A stretch of 64,000 bases of DNA from Scleroderma bovista (Eukaryota > Basidiomycota > Agaricomycetes > Boletales > Sclerodermataceae), in contig JAYMGJ010000141.1 of NCBI GenBank assembly GCA_037178675.1, positions 107,066 to 171,065 of the forward strand, read 5' to 3'. Shown piece by piece: positions 33,173 to 44,267 of the stretch. Each line of letters opens with the position of its first letter. The stretch's first letter is position 1. The position numbers were made by a program, and so were the translations under genes. A model generated the notes under the pieces. That model had not been told where the DNA came from, made no database searches, and saw only the letters and a list, made by a program, of their open reading frames with translations.

Positions 33173-34906
33173 ATGAAACATCCAGGTTACACTCGACGCA
33201 CCATGTCTGAAAGGCGAACCCACGGCGGGGATCTCATGTCCACCTTGGTGACAAATCGCTACGACTCCAAACATGGATACGAACCACCTTCAGTCCATCA
33301 TCCCAGGGATACCAATCATCGTCGCGAGGACGAAGGGCAAGAAACGACTGATCTCGACGCCCAAAGTTACGAGACTTGGTATCCATCTCCATCAGATGAG
33401 ACGACACCCGCAATACAGGATCTCCCCTCCACGACTGTGTCACCGGTTAATGAACCCACTGCCGATGTTGCGATCACCCACTCTCCATTGAAAATCCTGA
33501 ACATGACCAACATTCCCCATCCTCTCGCATCAAACTTGATTATGCCACCACAAGCGAGTCCCACGGGCACCGCAAAGCCCACCGCTCAAACTCAGCAGAC
33601 GCCACCTGAGAGGATTTTGCTCACCCTGTTTGTGACTGGCGGCGTCGTGTTCCTAATCATTTGGGCCGCTATTAGGCTTGGCAGCTGCAAGCGACCACGA
33701 TGGCGATGGCGAAGGCCCATTCCCTCGTTGCCAACCGTGCGGGACAGGGAGCGTACGCTGGGAGACAGCGACCTCGAAATCCCGCTATCGGCGCTTTCAA
33801 GGAAACAAAACCAGACGCTTCCTCAGCGGATTTACAATGGCGATCGGTGGACTCAGACGAATTGTCAATCTGGGATTCCCAGACTTACCCCGCCTGCGAC
33901 ATTGGGACGATTTACCTCGCAGGGAATGTTGGACAATGCAAACGCGACTAGTGGTCAGGAAGTCAACAAACACACGGAGCAAGATCAGTACCCATTCACA
34001 GGGGCCGGAAATTGTGCGTCAAGCAGCGCGCCTCCCACACAGCCTCCTCCGGGTACGGCCACTCCGATAATGTCAAGGCTCTCCACGGTCTCAATGTCGT
34101 TGCAACCCAATTCGTCTGACTATTCACAACTGGGATCAGAGATCGGATTGGCCATCGACACCCCAACTGGCCCGGACCAGGCGCAGAAATTCGTATCCTG
34201 GAGCAGTGTCAGGAGCCTCACCCGTGTTATAAGGGGTGCAGCGGTGCAAGTTCGACGAAGCGCGGCCAGCTTCGTGTCCTCAGATCCGCAAACCAATGCA
34301 ACAATTGGGCGCGCTCTAACCAAGGCTACATATTACACACCTAGTCCCTATCCGCGAGAGTCCACTCCATCGCCAAGTCGCAGCCAGTGCACGGACGAAC
34401 ACGACTCCCAACAGGAACGTGGTCTTGAAAGGTCAAAGACTCAGCGTGGGCAAGAGAGATCGGTTCAGACACCAATACCAGACCTTTCCTCACTGGTTTC
34501 ATCGTTATCTCGACCTGCCTTGGAAACCGATGATGCAATGGAAGTCATCCAAGGGGCCACGAACACTGTGTCCGCGTATAGCCAAAATCAACCAGTGTCT
34601 AGCTCTGACATCACGAACGAAATGGTAGTTGATCCTGCAGCCCCAACCAGTTTGTCAGCGGCGTCGATTGTCAGCACCCCCTTCCGCACTAGTGAAGAGG
34701 AACTACCAGAAGGAAGCCGGGGTCTCTTGGCTGGGACATTGCCACACAAGACGAGTAAGGAAGTAGAGAACCAGCCACCTCGGGAGCGACCGCTGCCTCC
34801 TACACCCTTGGATCAAACTTGCACAGACCTCGGGAGTATGGCTGCGGATGACGATAGCGCGACGAATGGCGAAGGGGAGATCTGTACATCCACTTCTGAT
34901 GGATGA
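33173..34906 (+). CDS. Uncharacterised single-pass membrane protein
   Basis: Single-exon frame of 577 residues. No signal peptide is apparent; the start is MKHPGYTRRTMSERR. One strong transmembrane helix lies at about residues 148-168 (LLTLFVTGGVVFLIIWAAI), followed by a basic stretch (KRPRWRWRRP) that predicts a cytosolic C-terminal part. Both sides are rich in Ser, Thr, Pro and Gln. The extracellular side has potential O-glycosylation and a NMT site. The C-terminus contains a Pro-rich RPLPPTPLDQ motif. I recognise no family. The layout resembles wall-sensor or signalling scaffold proteins, but that is only a guess. Confidence 0.75.
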   Translation: MKHPGYTRRTMSERRTHGGDLMSTLVTNRYDSKHGYEPPSVHHPRDTNHRREDEGQETTDLDAQSYETWYPSPSDETTPAIQDLPSTTVSPVNEPTADVAITHSPLKILNMTNIPHPLASNLIMPPQASPTGTAKPTAQTQQTPPERILLTLFVTGGVVFLIIWAAIRLGSCKRPRWRWRRPIPSLPTVRDRERTLGDSDLEIPLSALSRKQNQTLPQRIYNGDRWTQTNCQSGIPRLTPPATLGRFTSQGMLDNANATSGQEVNKHTEQDQYPFTGAGNCASSSAPPTQPPPGTATPIMSRLSTVSMSLQPNSSDYSQLGSEIGLAIDTPTGPDQAQKFVSWSSVRSLTRVIRGAAVQVRRSAASFVSSDPQTNATIGRALTKATYYTPSPYPRESTPSPSRSQCTDEHDSQQERGLERSKTQRGQERSVQTPIPDLSSLVSSLSRPALETDDAMEVIQGATNTVSAYSQNQPVSSSDITNEMVVDPAAPTSLSAASIVSTPFRTSEEELPEGSRGLLAGTLPHKTSKEVENQPPRERPLPPTPLDQTCTDLGSMAADDDSATNGEGEICTSTSDG

Positions 34907-35304
34907 TCGATATTTAATGATTCGAACGGGTGAAACGACTGCTATGCAACTGGGTTTTGATTTGTATGGACATTTTCGTCTTGTGGCAGGGAAATGCAAT
35001 AAGTGTGTCGATGCAAGCTGTGGTTAATCTAAAACTCGCTGTGCAAGTCGCAGGGAATCATGGGACGACAACTGGCTGTATGACGGATCTGCTTGGCATT
35101 AGTTGATACTAGAAATAGCGTGACAGCTGTTCACGGAATTGACTTCTGCTGCGGACGACGACCAACTCCCCTCTGTTTCTCTTTTTTTTTTTTTTTCTTT
35201 TTCTTTGCAAATCGAGAACAGCTGCGGAGTGGATGAGCTCGTGTTTGTGCTCACACCGCTGTGCCGACTCAAATAACCCTTCTCACTCGCTCTAATATTT
35301 CCTA
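34907..35304. other. Intergenic region with poly-T tract
   Basis: Contains the 3' flank of the membrane-protein gene and the promoter of the nucleotide-sugar transporter. A run of 15-16 T at 35182-35196 followed by T-rich sequence lies about 110 bp before the start codon, a common nucleosome-excluding promoter element in fungi. No gene is seen. Confidence 0.5.
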
Positions 35305-36636
35305 ATGTCTCAGTCGCAGCAGCAGCCCGTCAAGGATTCACTCGTCTTCGTCGCAAAGGCCACCGATGAAGACCTCGACTACGAGGAACGTGCTCTGTGG
35401 GCTACAGATGCTTCCCCCGTCCTCCCCACCCTCTGCGGGGTCCCGTTGAAGTACATCTCGTGAGTGTTCGACACCGCGCGTCGTCGGTATCTGCCCCTGG
35501 TCCCTCATTGACCACGTCCAACTCCCGCAGTCTCGTCACGCTCGCAGTCCAAAATTCCCTCTTGACGATCGTAATGCACTACTCCCGTGTACATATTCCG
35601 CCGTCTCAGTCGTACTCGGCACCCACTGCAGTCTTGCTCAACGAACTGCTCAAGGGTGCCATATCACTCGTGATTGCCTTTTCCCGCATCGACCGCTCAC
35701 CACCCTACGCGTCAGACTTGCCTCAACCTGGTCTCACGTCGGGTCGTTTCTGGCACTCCTCCAGGCTCCTTCTTCGCATACGTAAGTTAGCAAGGGAGGT
35801 GTTCAGTCCAGATTGCTGGAAGTTATCAATACCAGCCATTCTTTATGGTGCGTCCTCCTCACCACCGAAGAGTTGTAGCCCATCGTTAATCACACATTCC
35901 AGTCATTCAGAACAATTTGCAGTATGTGGCAGCGACCAATTTGGAAGCAGCGACCTTCCAAGTTAGTTATCAAATGAAGATTCTTACGACGGCCGCTTTC
36001 TCCGTGCTGCTTCTACGAAAACAACTCAGCACTAGTCAGTGGATGGCGCTCTTCTTTCTCGCTATAGGCGTTGGCATCGTCCAGATCCAAACCGGCGCAA
36101 GCGATACCGCCAAGGCGGCCTCTTTTCATCTTTTCCAGAATACGTCCATGAATGCCCTCAAAGGCTTCCTCGCGGTGGTCGCAGCCTGCTTTACGTCTGG
36201 TCTTGCAGGTGTCTACTTCGAGATGGTCCTCAAGAATTCTCAGTCTGACCTCTGGATACGGAACGTTCAGCTTTCTGCCTTCTCTCTACTTCCTGCACTC
36301 GTCCCCATTGTTCTTGCGCGACATCCCGACTCTGGCTTGATCGCTTCTTTGTTTCAAAACTTCGGTTCCTGGGCCTGGGCCACTGTCGCGATCCAGGTGC
36401 TCGGTGGGCTGGTGACTGCGATGGTCATCAAGTATTCGGACAACATTTTAAAGGGTTTTGCCACGAGTCTGAGCATCGTCTTATCTTTTCTGGCTTCTAT
36501 GGCCCTTTTCGACTTTCAGATCACGTTTACTTTCATTCTCGGTTCTGTCGTCGTTCTTATTGCCACCTGGCTGTACAATCAGCCGAACCGCAGTAGCCCC
36601 CCTTCATGGCTTGGCTACACCGTCGTCAAGACATAG
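35305..36636 (+). CDS. SLC35A-type nucleotide-sugar transporter (UDP-galactose/UDP-GlcNAc)
   Basis: Three exons join in phase: the first from ATG 35305 (MSQSQQQPVKDSLVF) to 35458, then an intron ending just before LVTLAVQNSLLTI, and a second short intron inside ILYVIQNNLQY. The product is about 400 residues with around ten membrane helices. Family landmarks are VQNSLLTIVMHYSR, PTAVLLNELLKGAISL, VIQNNLQYVAATNLEAATFQV, MKILTTAAFSVLLLRK, GLAGVYFEMVLK and KYSDNILKGFATSLSIVLSF. These transporters exchange nucleotide sugars for nucleoside monophosphates across the Golgi or ER membrane for glycan and cell-wall synthesis. Substrate cannot be assigned from the sequence alone. Confidence 0.93.
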
Positions 36637-37067
36637 ACGCTTTATGGCTGCATGGTATCAGCCAATGAAAATAACCACGATTGCAGGTGGGAGTAAATGG
36701 TACGTGGCAGTCTTACGAAGTCTGACAGGAGGGATAACCGCTGTCATCCCGACAGGACCCTACGTTCGGACGCTTTGTATACCCCCATCGATTAATGATG
36801 ACACTTCGTTACCCTACTTATTCTTGCACACTGACTTCCCGAGTATTTGCGCGGACGCTTCTCTACGTTACAATTACATCCACCTTCGCGCCACCATAGT
36901 CCCCTCGGACAAAGCTTGGAATGTTCGACTAGCGAAAGTATCAAATACAATGCTGTTTATATTAGGGGCAACTTGTGAACACCCTTGACCAAACCGTTGG
37001 GATGTAGTAAATCTGCGCCTTTATATCACAATCTGGGTGGGAAGGTAATAATTTTCAGCCTCGTCCT
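36637..37067. other. Convergent 3' intergenic region
   Basis: This separates the 3' ends of the nucleotide-sugar transporter and the transhydrogenase. Open frames here are short and overlap the transporter in another frame. No gene, repeat or RNA is supported. Confidence 0.5.
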
Positions 37068-40000
37068 TCAAGTCCCCGCTTGATAGCTAATGGTACCTGG
37101 TGAGTCAACGTCTACCGGGGACAGCAGGGCACAAACCTTCACAGGTATCTTTCGCATCGCCGAACAACATCCTGGTATTAGGCATGTAGAACATCGGGTT
37201 CGGCACATCAGCTGTTCACCACCGGTCAACTTCCAAGAGCCTGTGGTAAAGCAAAGAGACAAACCATAACCACTCGACATCCCTCTCTTCATCACGATGA
37301 CATGCTTGCTCTTCCACGCATGGAGAACGGGCATGCCTGCAATTGGTGAACCAGGCTCAAGGGAAATCGGGTTCACGGTATCGTTCGCGCCAATGACGAG
37401 CGTAACGTCAGTATCACCAAAGTCGTCATTAATCTCATCCATTTCCAAAACAACTATGCATCGAGAGGGTGAGCACGACTAACGCTTGCAATGAGGGGAT
37501 GCTCTCACTATCATACGGAACCGATGCCTCCGCAAGTAAAACGTTGCATTGACCAGGCATCCGACCCGCAACAGGGTGAATGGCAAAACGAACCTTGACG
37601 CCCTTGGCGCGCAGCATGGAGCATATTTCAGAGATGGCGTACTGGGCTTTGGCCACGGCCATGCCGTATCCAACGACCTATAATATTTGAAGTTAGAGCT
37701 TGTTGCAAAAATAGCTTCGGTGTTCCACTGACCAAAATGACACTATCGGCGTTCGTGAGTGCCTCCACGGTGTCGTCTACGTTTGTGTTGGTGACAGTTC
37801 CCTCGATCTTCGTTGCCTCTGAAGGCGCCATCGTGCCAATGCCGCCGAACAGGACGTTGGTCAGTGATCTGTTCATCGCAACACACTAAGGAATACGGTA
37901 AGCTTCACTGGCTCAATGTGCATTAGAAGGCATACCATGATGTATGAAAGGATGGAACCGCTGACACCAATGAGTGAGCCAATGGTGGTAAGGAGTGGGT
38001 TGTCCAGCATAAAGCCTAGCCCAGGTCACCAATAGCACGATAAGATGTCGATTTTACGTACCTTCAGCCACCAGCGCAAAACCAGAGTATGCATTCAATA
38101 CAGTGATGACGACCGCTGGCGAAATGGGTCTCAGCATAAAAGACGCTTAGATCAGAAAAGAAACAAACGCATGTCAGCGCCTCCGATGGCAGCCGTCGTG
38201 GTGTAACCTTTAAGGAAGCTCAGGACCGTGCTAGCCCCGAGATAACCAGCAGCAACGAGTGGTACCATTGGTCCTGCTTTCAAGAAAGCCGCCATAGTGA
38301 ATGCATTGGCACCAAGTAGACTGGCGTTAATCAAGTGTCTTCCAGGTAACATCAGTGGTCTTGAGCCCATCTTTCCGGCCAATTTCAAGAACGCAATGAT
38401 AGAGCCTGTGAAAGTGATGCCACCAATGACGACGCCGAGGTAAGCAGACACCTGGTGAAGTGTGGACACATGCGAAGGATCTGCCAGAACACTTGCAATA
38501 GAGGTAAAGACCGCGGCAAGACCGACGACTGAGTGCAAAGCTGCGACCATTTGTGGGAGCTCGGTTGCAGTGATGCGTCGTCCAATGACACCTCCAATTG
38601 TACCACCTATGGTGGCAACTCCGACGAACTGTGCGAGTAGGGCAGGTGGGAATCCTACTGCCAACAGGGATGCCAAAATACCGGATAGAACACCGAGAAT
38701 ACCGAGTGCATTACCCTGGCGTGCAGTGACTTGGGATGACAGACCGGCAAGGGAGCCTTTCCGAACAGATTCTCAGCACAATGACGTGCAACCGATAAGG
38801 GTAATAATTACCAATGCACAACATACTGCTAGTCAAGTAGCCTGCTTGTACAAGACCAGCCATACCCGTATTTGCTGCAGCCAAGAAAGCTCCCGTGAAC
38901 ACCACAGCGGGAACGCCATACAGCCACGAGTATTCAGGAGGGTCAGTCGGCCCTGTGAATCGTTCAGGCGAGTAGCCCTTCATTTCTGAGCGACCACATA
39001 CTCTTGAAAAGGTCCAACATACGCTTCGTGATAACGAAGCCTCCGGCAACATTAATGCTTGCAAGGAGCACAGACAGCGCACCCAGCACCTGTGGAATCG
39101 TCTCTGGTGTATAGCCCCCACCCATGACGAACAAACCACCGACGCCAACCATTCCTGGACACTAATCAATGCCAGCGGCTTCTATGGAAGACTTGAATAA
39201 CTCACCTGATATTGCGTTTGTAACGGACATCAAAGGTGAATGCAAGGCAGGAGCAACACCCCAAATAATACGGTATCCCACCAAGCCAGCTAGGCCAAAT
39301 GTGAAGAAGTTACTCATGAATGCAGCGCTTGTAACTTTGCCCAGTGCAACAGCGGAACCCATTCCTGCCGTCACCGTGGCCACTTCCCGACTAGCCTTTT
39401 GCCAGGGTGTGATAGCCACCGTTTTTGCCTTTTCCACTTTTACTGCCGTAGGGGCAGGAGCCGGAGGGGGCGCAGGACGGGGAGCAGGCGGCAAGATTTG
39501 ACCCTTGTGGACCACAATCGAACCCCTGACAACCTCGTCGTTAAGGTCAATACCGAAATGGCCTTTCTCCCCTATTGACAGCAGGAACTTCGTGACGTTG
39601 TTCGAATAGAAAGTGGATGATTGTGTTGGCAAACGTGAGGGAAGATCTGTATAGCCTATAGTGTGCACGTAAGACGGAGATATCTCGAATACGAAACTCC
39701 TCACCGATGACAGTCACCCCATCCTTGACAACAAGTTCACCAGGTTTAGTAGCCGCACAATTACCGCCCGTTTCAGCTGCCAACTAATGATACAATCAGC
39801 TGTGGAGAGACTACTTGGACGGACAGCTCACATCAACAATGACCGATCCTTGCTTCATGACCGCGAGCATCTGCAAAGCCTTGTATTCTAGTGTCCGTCA
39901 CGTGATTAAAGATAACAAACCTCATTCGTGATCAACTTGGGTGCAGGTCTGCCCGGAATCAAGGCCTGAGACCAAGTCAGCGGACAAGTAACCATGGTCA

Positions 40001-41302
40001 ACTATCGTCAACTATCCAGATACGCACCGTTGTAACGATAATATCAACGTCTTTGCACTGTGCCATGAATAAGGCCATTTCAGCGTCTATAAACTCCTTG
40101 GACATTTCCTTTGCATATCCGCCTGCCCCGCTTCCATCTTCTTTAATGTCTACTTCAAGAACCTCCGCGCCAAGAGACTGGACCTGTTCACGAGCTGCTG
40201 GTCGGGTATCAAATCCTCGAACTATAGCACCGAGACGACGAGCCTTTTAGACGCCTTTCAATGTCGTTATATGGTAAGGGTGAAGAGGACAAACCGTAGC
40301 GATAGCGCTAAGGCCTGCAACACCAGCACCAATAACCAGAACCTTGCCTGGAAGAGCCTAAGAAGCATGAGACAAGGGACATATGTATCCCGGCGTTTAC
40401 ATAATACACACCTTACTGAAAAATCAATATTAACAACGATCACCAAGTCATGCAATGGCAGGCGACTCACCCGGCAGCCGTGACCTGACCTGTTAAATAT
40501 CGACCGAAGTGGTTGGCCGCCTCTAGGACAGCCTTGTATCCAGCGATGTTAGCCATGGAACTAAAGAAATGTCGGTGTATGACGGACATGTAAATACATG
40601 TCGATTTACCTTAGCGCATCGAATTCCTGGGCGCGCGAAATACGAGGAATCATGTCCATTGCAAAAGCATTGAGTTTCCGGGAAGCAAGTGCCTCCACTA
40701 GTGACTTGTTCTGGGATGGGTATAGGAACGAGATAATCGTACTGCCTTCCTTCAAGCGGGTAATTTCGTCATCCTGTAATGGGGGTCGCACTTTCAATAG
40801 AATGTCCGTCTTTGAAAAGAGTTCATCTTTGGAGACCAGCGTGGCTCCAGCTTTAGCATACTCTTCGTCTAGAAACCTTGCACTGGCTCCAGCATCTCGT
40901 TCAACAAACACGCTGGAAAAACCCTTCTTCTTCAACAAAGCTACGTTTTGCGGAGTGAGCGACACGCGACGCTCGTTTGCGTGTGTTTCTCGGGGTGCTC
41001 CCACAGCAAGTGATGAATATGGTATACCTGTATAGGGACCATCAACTGTCAAAGTGGTTGGATAAAGTAGCAGGATATACCAGCATCTTTCTTCGGGTGT
41101 GTGTCGTTTCTACGGGATGTAGAGCAGTGAAAGAAACGGATTCCTGTATAAATAGCGTGCATTATGAAGGGTTGAACAGCGCAGTCTTGAATGTCCTCCC
41201 ACCTGCAGCAATTGTCCTGAGAGTCCATCGCCGTGATGTTGGAGCACCAGACAGCGAGCAGCTCACGCTGACCATAGACTGCCCCAAAGCCGACGAGGAC
41301 AT
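37068..41302 (-). CDS. NNT: Mitochondrial proton-translocating NAD(P)+ transhydrogenase
   Basis: A many-exon gene encodes one polypeptide with domains in the order I-II-III, as in animal NNT. The N-terminus is a mitochondrial presequence ([20 protein letters not shown], rich in Arg and lacking acids) made from two short phase-1 exons; start ATG at 41302. Domain I has [18 protein letters not shown] and the NAD fold [17 protein letters not shown]. Domain II shows repeated membrane segments ([37 protein letters not shown]). Domain III has [36 protein letters not shown] and [11 protein letters not shown] for NADP. The enzyme uses the inner-membrane proton gradient to make NADPH from NADH. It looks intact. 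The C-terminus is slightly different from animal forms (a short last exon). Confidence 0.93.
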
Positions 41303-41458
41303 GGCTGTGGGTCGATGGTCGACGTTTGTATCGCTCAGAGAAGACGGTCTGGAGCAGGTGGTACAGGTGGTAAACTGACCCTGGGTATAGCGATTAACTG
41401 GTCAATTTGTTTTCCTTTATATGGGTTTGTACGTATGCATATGCAACAGTAGTACCCC

Positions 41459-42294
41459 ATGGGGCCAGTCGGATTCTCTATCCGACATCCAAAGTCGCAA
41501 GGCACCTTGGCAGCAGCGTTGTCGTTGAGCGCCGACAGTGTCAACTCGCGTTATACACTTTGGACCCGATATTTCCCTGAAAATCACGCAATAATAGCCC
41601 TTGCTCTGCTGTCACTTGATCAGAGTGTTCCGTGGACTCGGGATTTGTCGCAACAGAACTCGACATCTCAGGTTCCATTCCAACCCTGGATGCGGCAGGC
41701 TAGACCCCACTTGGCAGTTTTGCACCAGAAAGGTCCCCACAAGGAAAGTGATCCATCGCAGCTTGAGAGGAATGACCCTTATCAGCTCATGACACCAATA
41801 CGACCTAAGATTCGAAGTCGCAATGCCTATGGATAGCCCTCCCAAGCAGAAGAAGCCGATTTGAGCTTGCTAGGACAGTGCGCAGAAAGTCCCTTTTCCC
41901 GTTGGATGCCGAGACCATCAGTTTAGCATATGTTTAATCAGCTCAGGTCTCCCTCGTGAATTGGATCGAATGGTTCTTGCATGCTGAGGTCTTGGGGTCA
42001 ATGAACCTTGATCTTCATTTGCCCGGAGAAGACTGTATTGTGTCTCCACAAGAATTTCCCATCCAAGTGAGCGTCACACTATTACACTGTCATCCGCCAC
42101 CCACCAGTGACCACGATAAGTCTTGAATCTTGAATTGCTGCTCAGAAAAGGATAGTGCCTCTGCAGTCAACGAGACTTCACCAACGACGCCTGATTTGGA
42201 CCATGTTATCCTAGTAGAAGGAGGATATCACCTCTGTTCTTTGCCTTCGACTATTTCAAGTCGATCAAGAATTTCCCTCTCCCATTCAAAATAA
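41459..42294 (+). CDS. Hypothetical protein, multi-exon, overlaps Pus4 3' end
   Basis: Phase-consistent joints are visible: from ATG 41459 through about 100 residues, an intron to DSKSQCLW-type sequence (RRSRFELARTV), an intron ending at the CAG before 41948 and VSLVNWIEWFLHAEVLG, then an intron with an AAG acceptor to DSASAVNETSPTTPDLDHVI. The frame ends at 42294. The last 67 bases are antisense to the Pus4 coding end. I recognise no domain. The middle exon (VNWIEWFLHAEVLGSMNLDL) looks clearly coding; the first exon and the start are less sure. Divergent from the transhydrogenase start, 156 bp apart. Confidence 0.45.
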
Positions 42295-43384
42295 CCATCT
42301 TCGTCACATTCGCCGACATCTTCCTTGGCTCTCTCGAACACACCCCATGGCACACAGCTTTTATCATGCTCCTCTTGAGGGTCCAGTGCAAATCGTCCTT
42401 GTCGTGACCGCGTGAGAGTGGTGACATGGGCAGCGGAGCCCAGTGCGTTCCCTAAATCATGAACTATCGAGCGGACGTAAGTGCCACCGGATACCTTCAT
42501 GCTGAGAACAAACGCCATTGGTAGTTGATCAGTAGTTATGTCGGGCGTATCGTTGATGAGCGGTGCCTTCTCAACAGAACTCAGAGCCTTTTCCATGGCG
42601 ATCTTCTCTTCAGTGGTGAACTCCTTGTCAGGCCAGCGATAGACGTGGTTGCTTCCCAACCACTCTACCATCTCTAAAGAATGAACGGTGACTTTCCTTT
42701 GCTCAATGGGACGAGGTAACGGGATGCCTTTCCGAGCATATTCGTAAAGGGGCTTTCCGTCCATCTTGAGCGCAGAGAAACTGGGGACGGTAGTAAGCAC
42801 ATAGAAGTAAAGGCAGCGGATATTCACAGACATAGGGGGAGTCTGGTATATGTTACCTCTAAACTTGTCCAGCATGGACTCCACTGCTTCCTTGGTAACA
42901 TGACGCCATGGTGCAATTCGTACCCGAGCACCTTCGCTATCATAGGTGTCTGTTTCGCAACCAAGCAGTGCTGTTGTCCGATATTCCTAGGGTCACCGTG
43001 GTACCTCGAAGACAAACAGAATCGATTGAGATACCTTAACACAGTCCAGGAACTCGTTCAACCGCTTGGTGGCCTTCCCAACACCGACCACTACGTAGCG
43101 CATTGCTTGGCCATGCTTCAAGAAGACAGTCTAATCGACGTACCCAGTACGCCATCTGCAAGGGGATCAAGTGTTCCGCCTTGGCCGATCTTGATCACGT
43201 TTCTCGTTCTTCTCCGTTTACCAGCAGACTTGCCTTTTTCCAATTTCTCTGCCTCCACGAAAAGAGGGGAGCTGCAGATGAGTTTTTTGATGTCCTCGAG
43301 GACCGACATGGATGTTGGACCAGAGGGCTTGTACACTGCGAATAGACCAGACAAGGGTAACTGGGGCAATGTTACTCTTGGCAT
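42228..43384 (-). CDS. PUS4: tRNA pseudouridine-55 synthase, Pus4/TruB family
   Basis: Start ATG at 43384 (MPRVTLPQLPLSGLFAVYKP). The TruB catalytic motif GQGGTLDPLADGVL with the nucleophilic Asp is intact. Then come VGVGKATKRLNEFLDC, EYRTTALLGCETDTYDSEG, NIYQTPP joined across an intron to FSALKMDGKPLYEYARKGI, and MKVSGGTYVRSIVHDLGNALG. Pus4 converts U55 in the T-loop of tRNAs to pseudouridine in nucleus and mitochondria. Fungal forms carry inserts like the one seen between the TruB motifs. The 3' end overlaps a convergent gene by 67 bases. Confidence 0.93.
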
Positions 43385-44267
43385 GTTACACCGTCGCAGC
43401 TGGCACAGTACTTCAAGTTGTCCAGGCTCAAGCTTTCAAGGCAATACCTGCTTAGTAAGCAGACGATGACTCTTGCCATGCTGCGAACTGACAAAAGACT
43501 TATGAGTGGCCTCAGAGGCGAGTGTGCACACGAAGATCTTCACAAGGTATTCCTAATCTGCGGATGCCGTCCATTCACATGTCATAAAGTTTCAGACCTA
43601 GTACTGGCTTCAAGTCCAGATGAGGTCCGTGAACTCTGTCATGGCACTTCTACCAATGGATCTGTCTTCGTTGTGCACCGTGCTTGGTGAACCTTTATGC
43701 GCAAGGCAGCAGTTGAATGAGCACAGCCTATTGCATAAGGGTTCAAGCGTTCACCAGCTGGTATCTGCCAGGACTCTGTACGGCATGCAAGCAATCACCT
43801 TCCAACGTGACATAGAACAGTGGGTTCTTATGTTATATTCTAATAAGTAAGAGTGCAAGCATTTTCTTCCCCCAAGGTGGCTTCCTAGCAGCGGACACAT
43901 GGAAAGACTCAAGCAACTCGATGAGTCAGGATGACCTCTCAAAGCAGGAACATATTTTGGATGGAATTGCCTGAAGAAAACTCGACATAAGGATTCTCCC
44001 AGTCAGTGCCATGATTTACTTGCTCGCGTACTTAGTATGCATGTTAAGCAACTTATGCCTACCCGTTGGACGCCCTTAACAAGCCCACGAATCTTTCATG
44101 GTAGTAGTGGTTGCAATTGTATGCTTAATTCTCGACCGCGGTTTAGTGAGAAGAGCCGCTCACTACGACCATCCGGAGGCGTTCAGGTGTAATCAGTATA
44201 ACATATCCATCAGTACTTATGACATCTGGCAGAGGTAAATGTATACAACTGTGGTATCCAAGATTGA
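43385..44267. other. Intergenic region, no supported gene
   Basis: About 880 bp between the Pus4 start and the Med16 stop. It must hold the Pus4 promoter. One plus-strand frame (43418-43690) contains a moderately coding-like end (SDLVLASSPDEVRELCHG) but has no recognisable domain or upstream exon. I leave it unassigned. Confidence 0.4.

Noticed and set aside
36560..36988. 142-codon plus-strand frame after the nucleotide-sugar transporter
   Set aside because: It starts inside the transporter in another frame and continues into 3' flank with no domain or coding-like composition.
41925..41950. In-frame stop in the unknown plus-strand gene before VSLVNWIEW
   Set aside because: A GTGCGC donor upstream and the CAG before 41948 remove the stop as part of a 67-base intron in phase.
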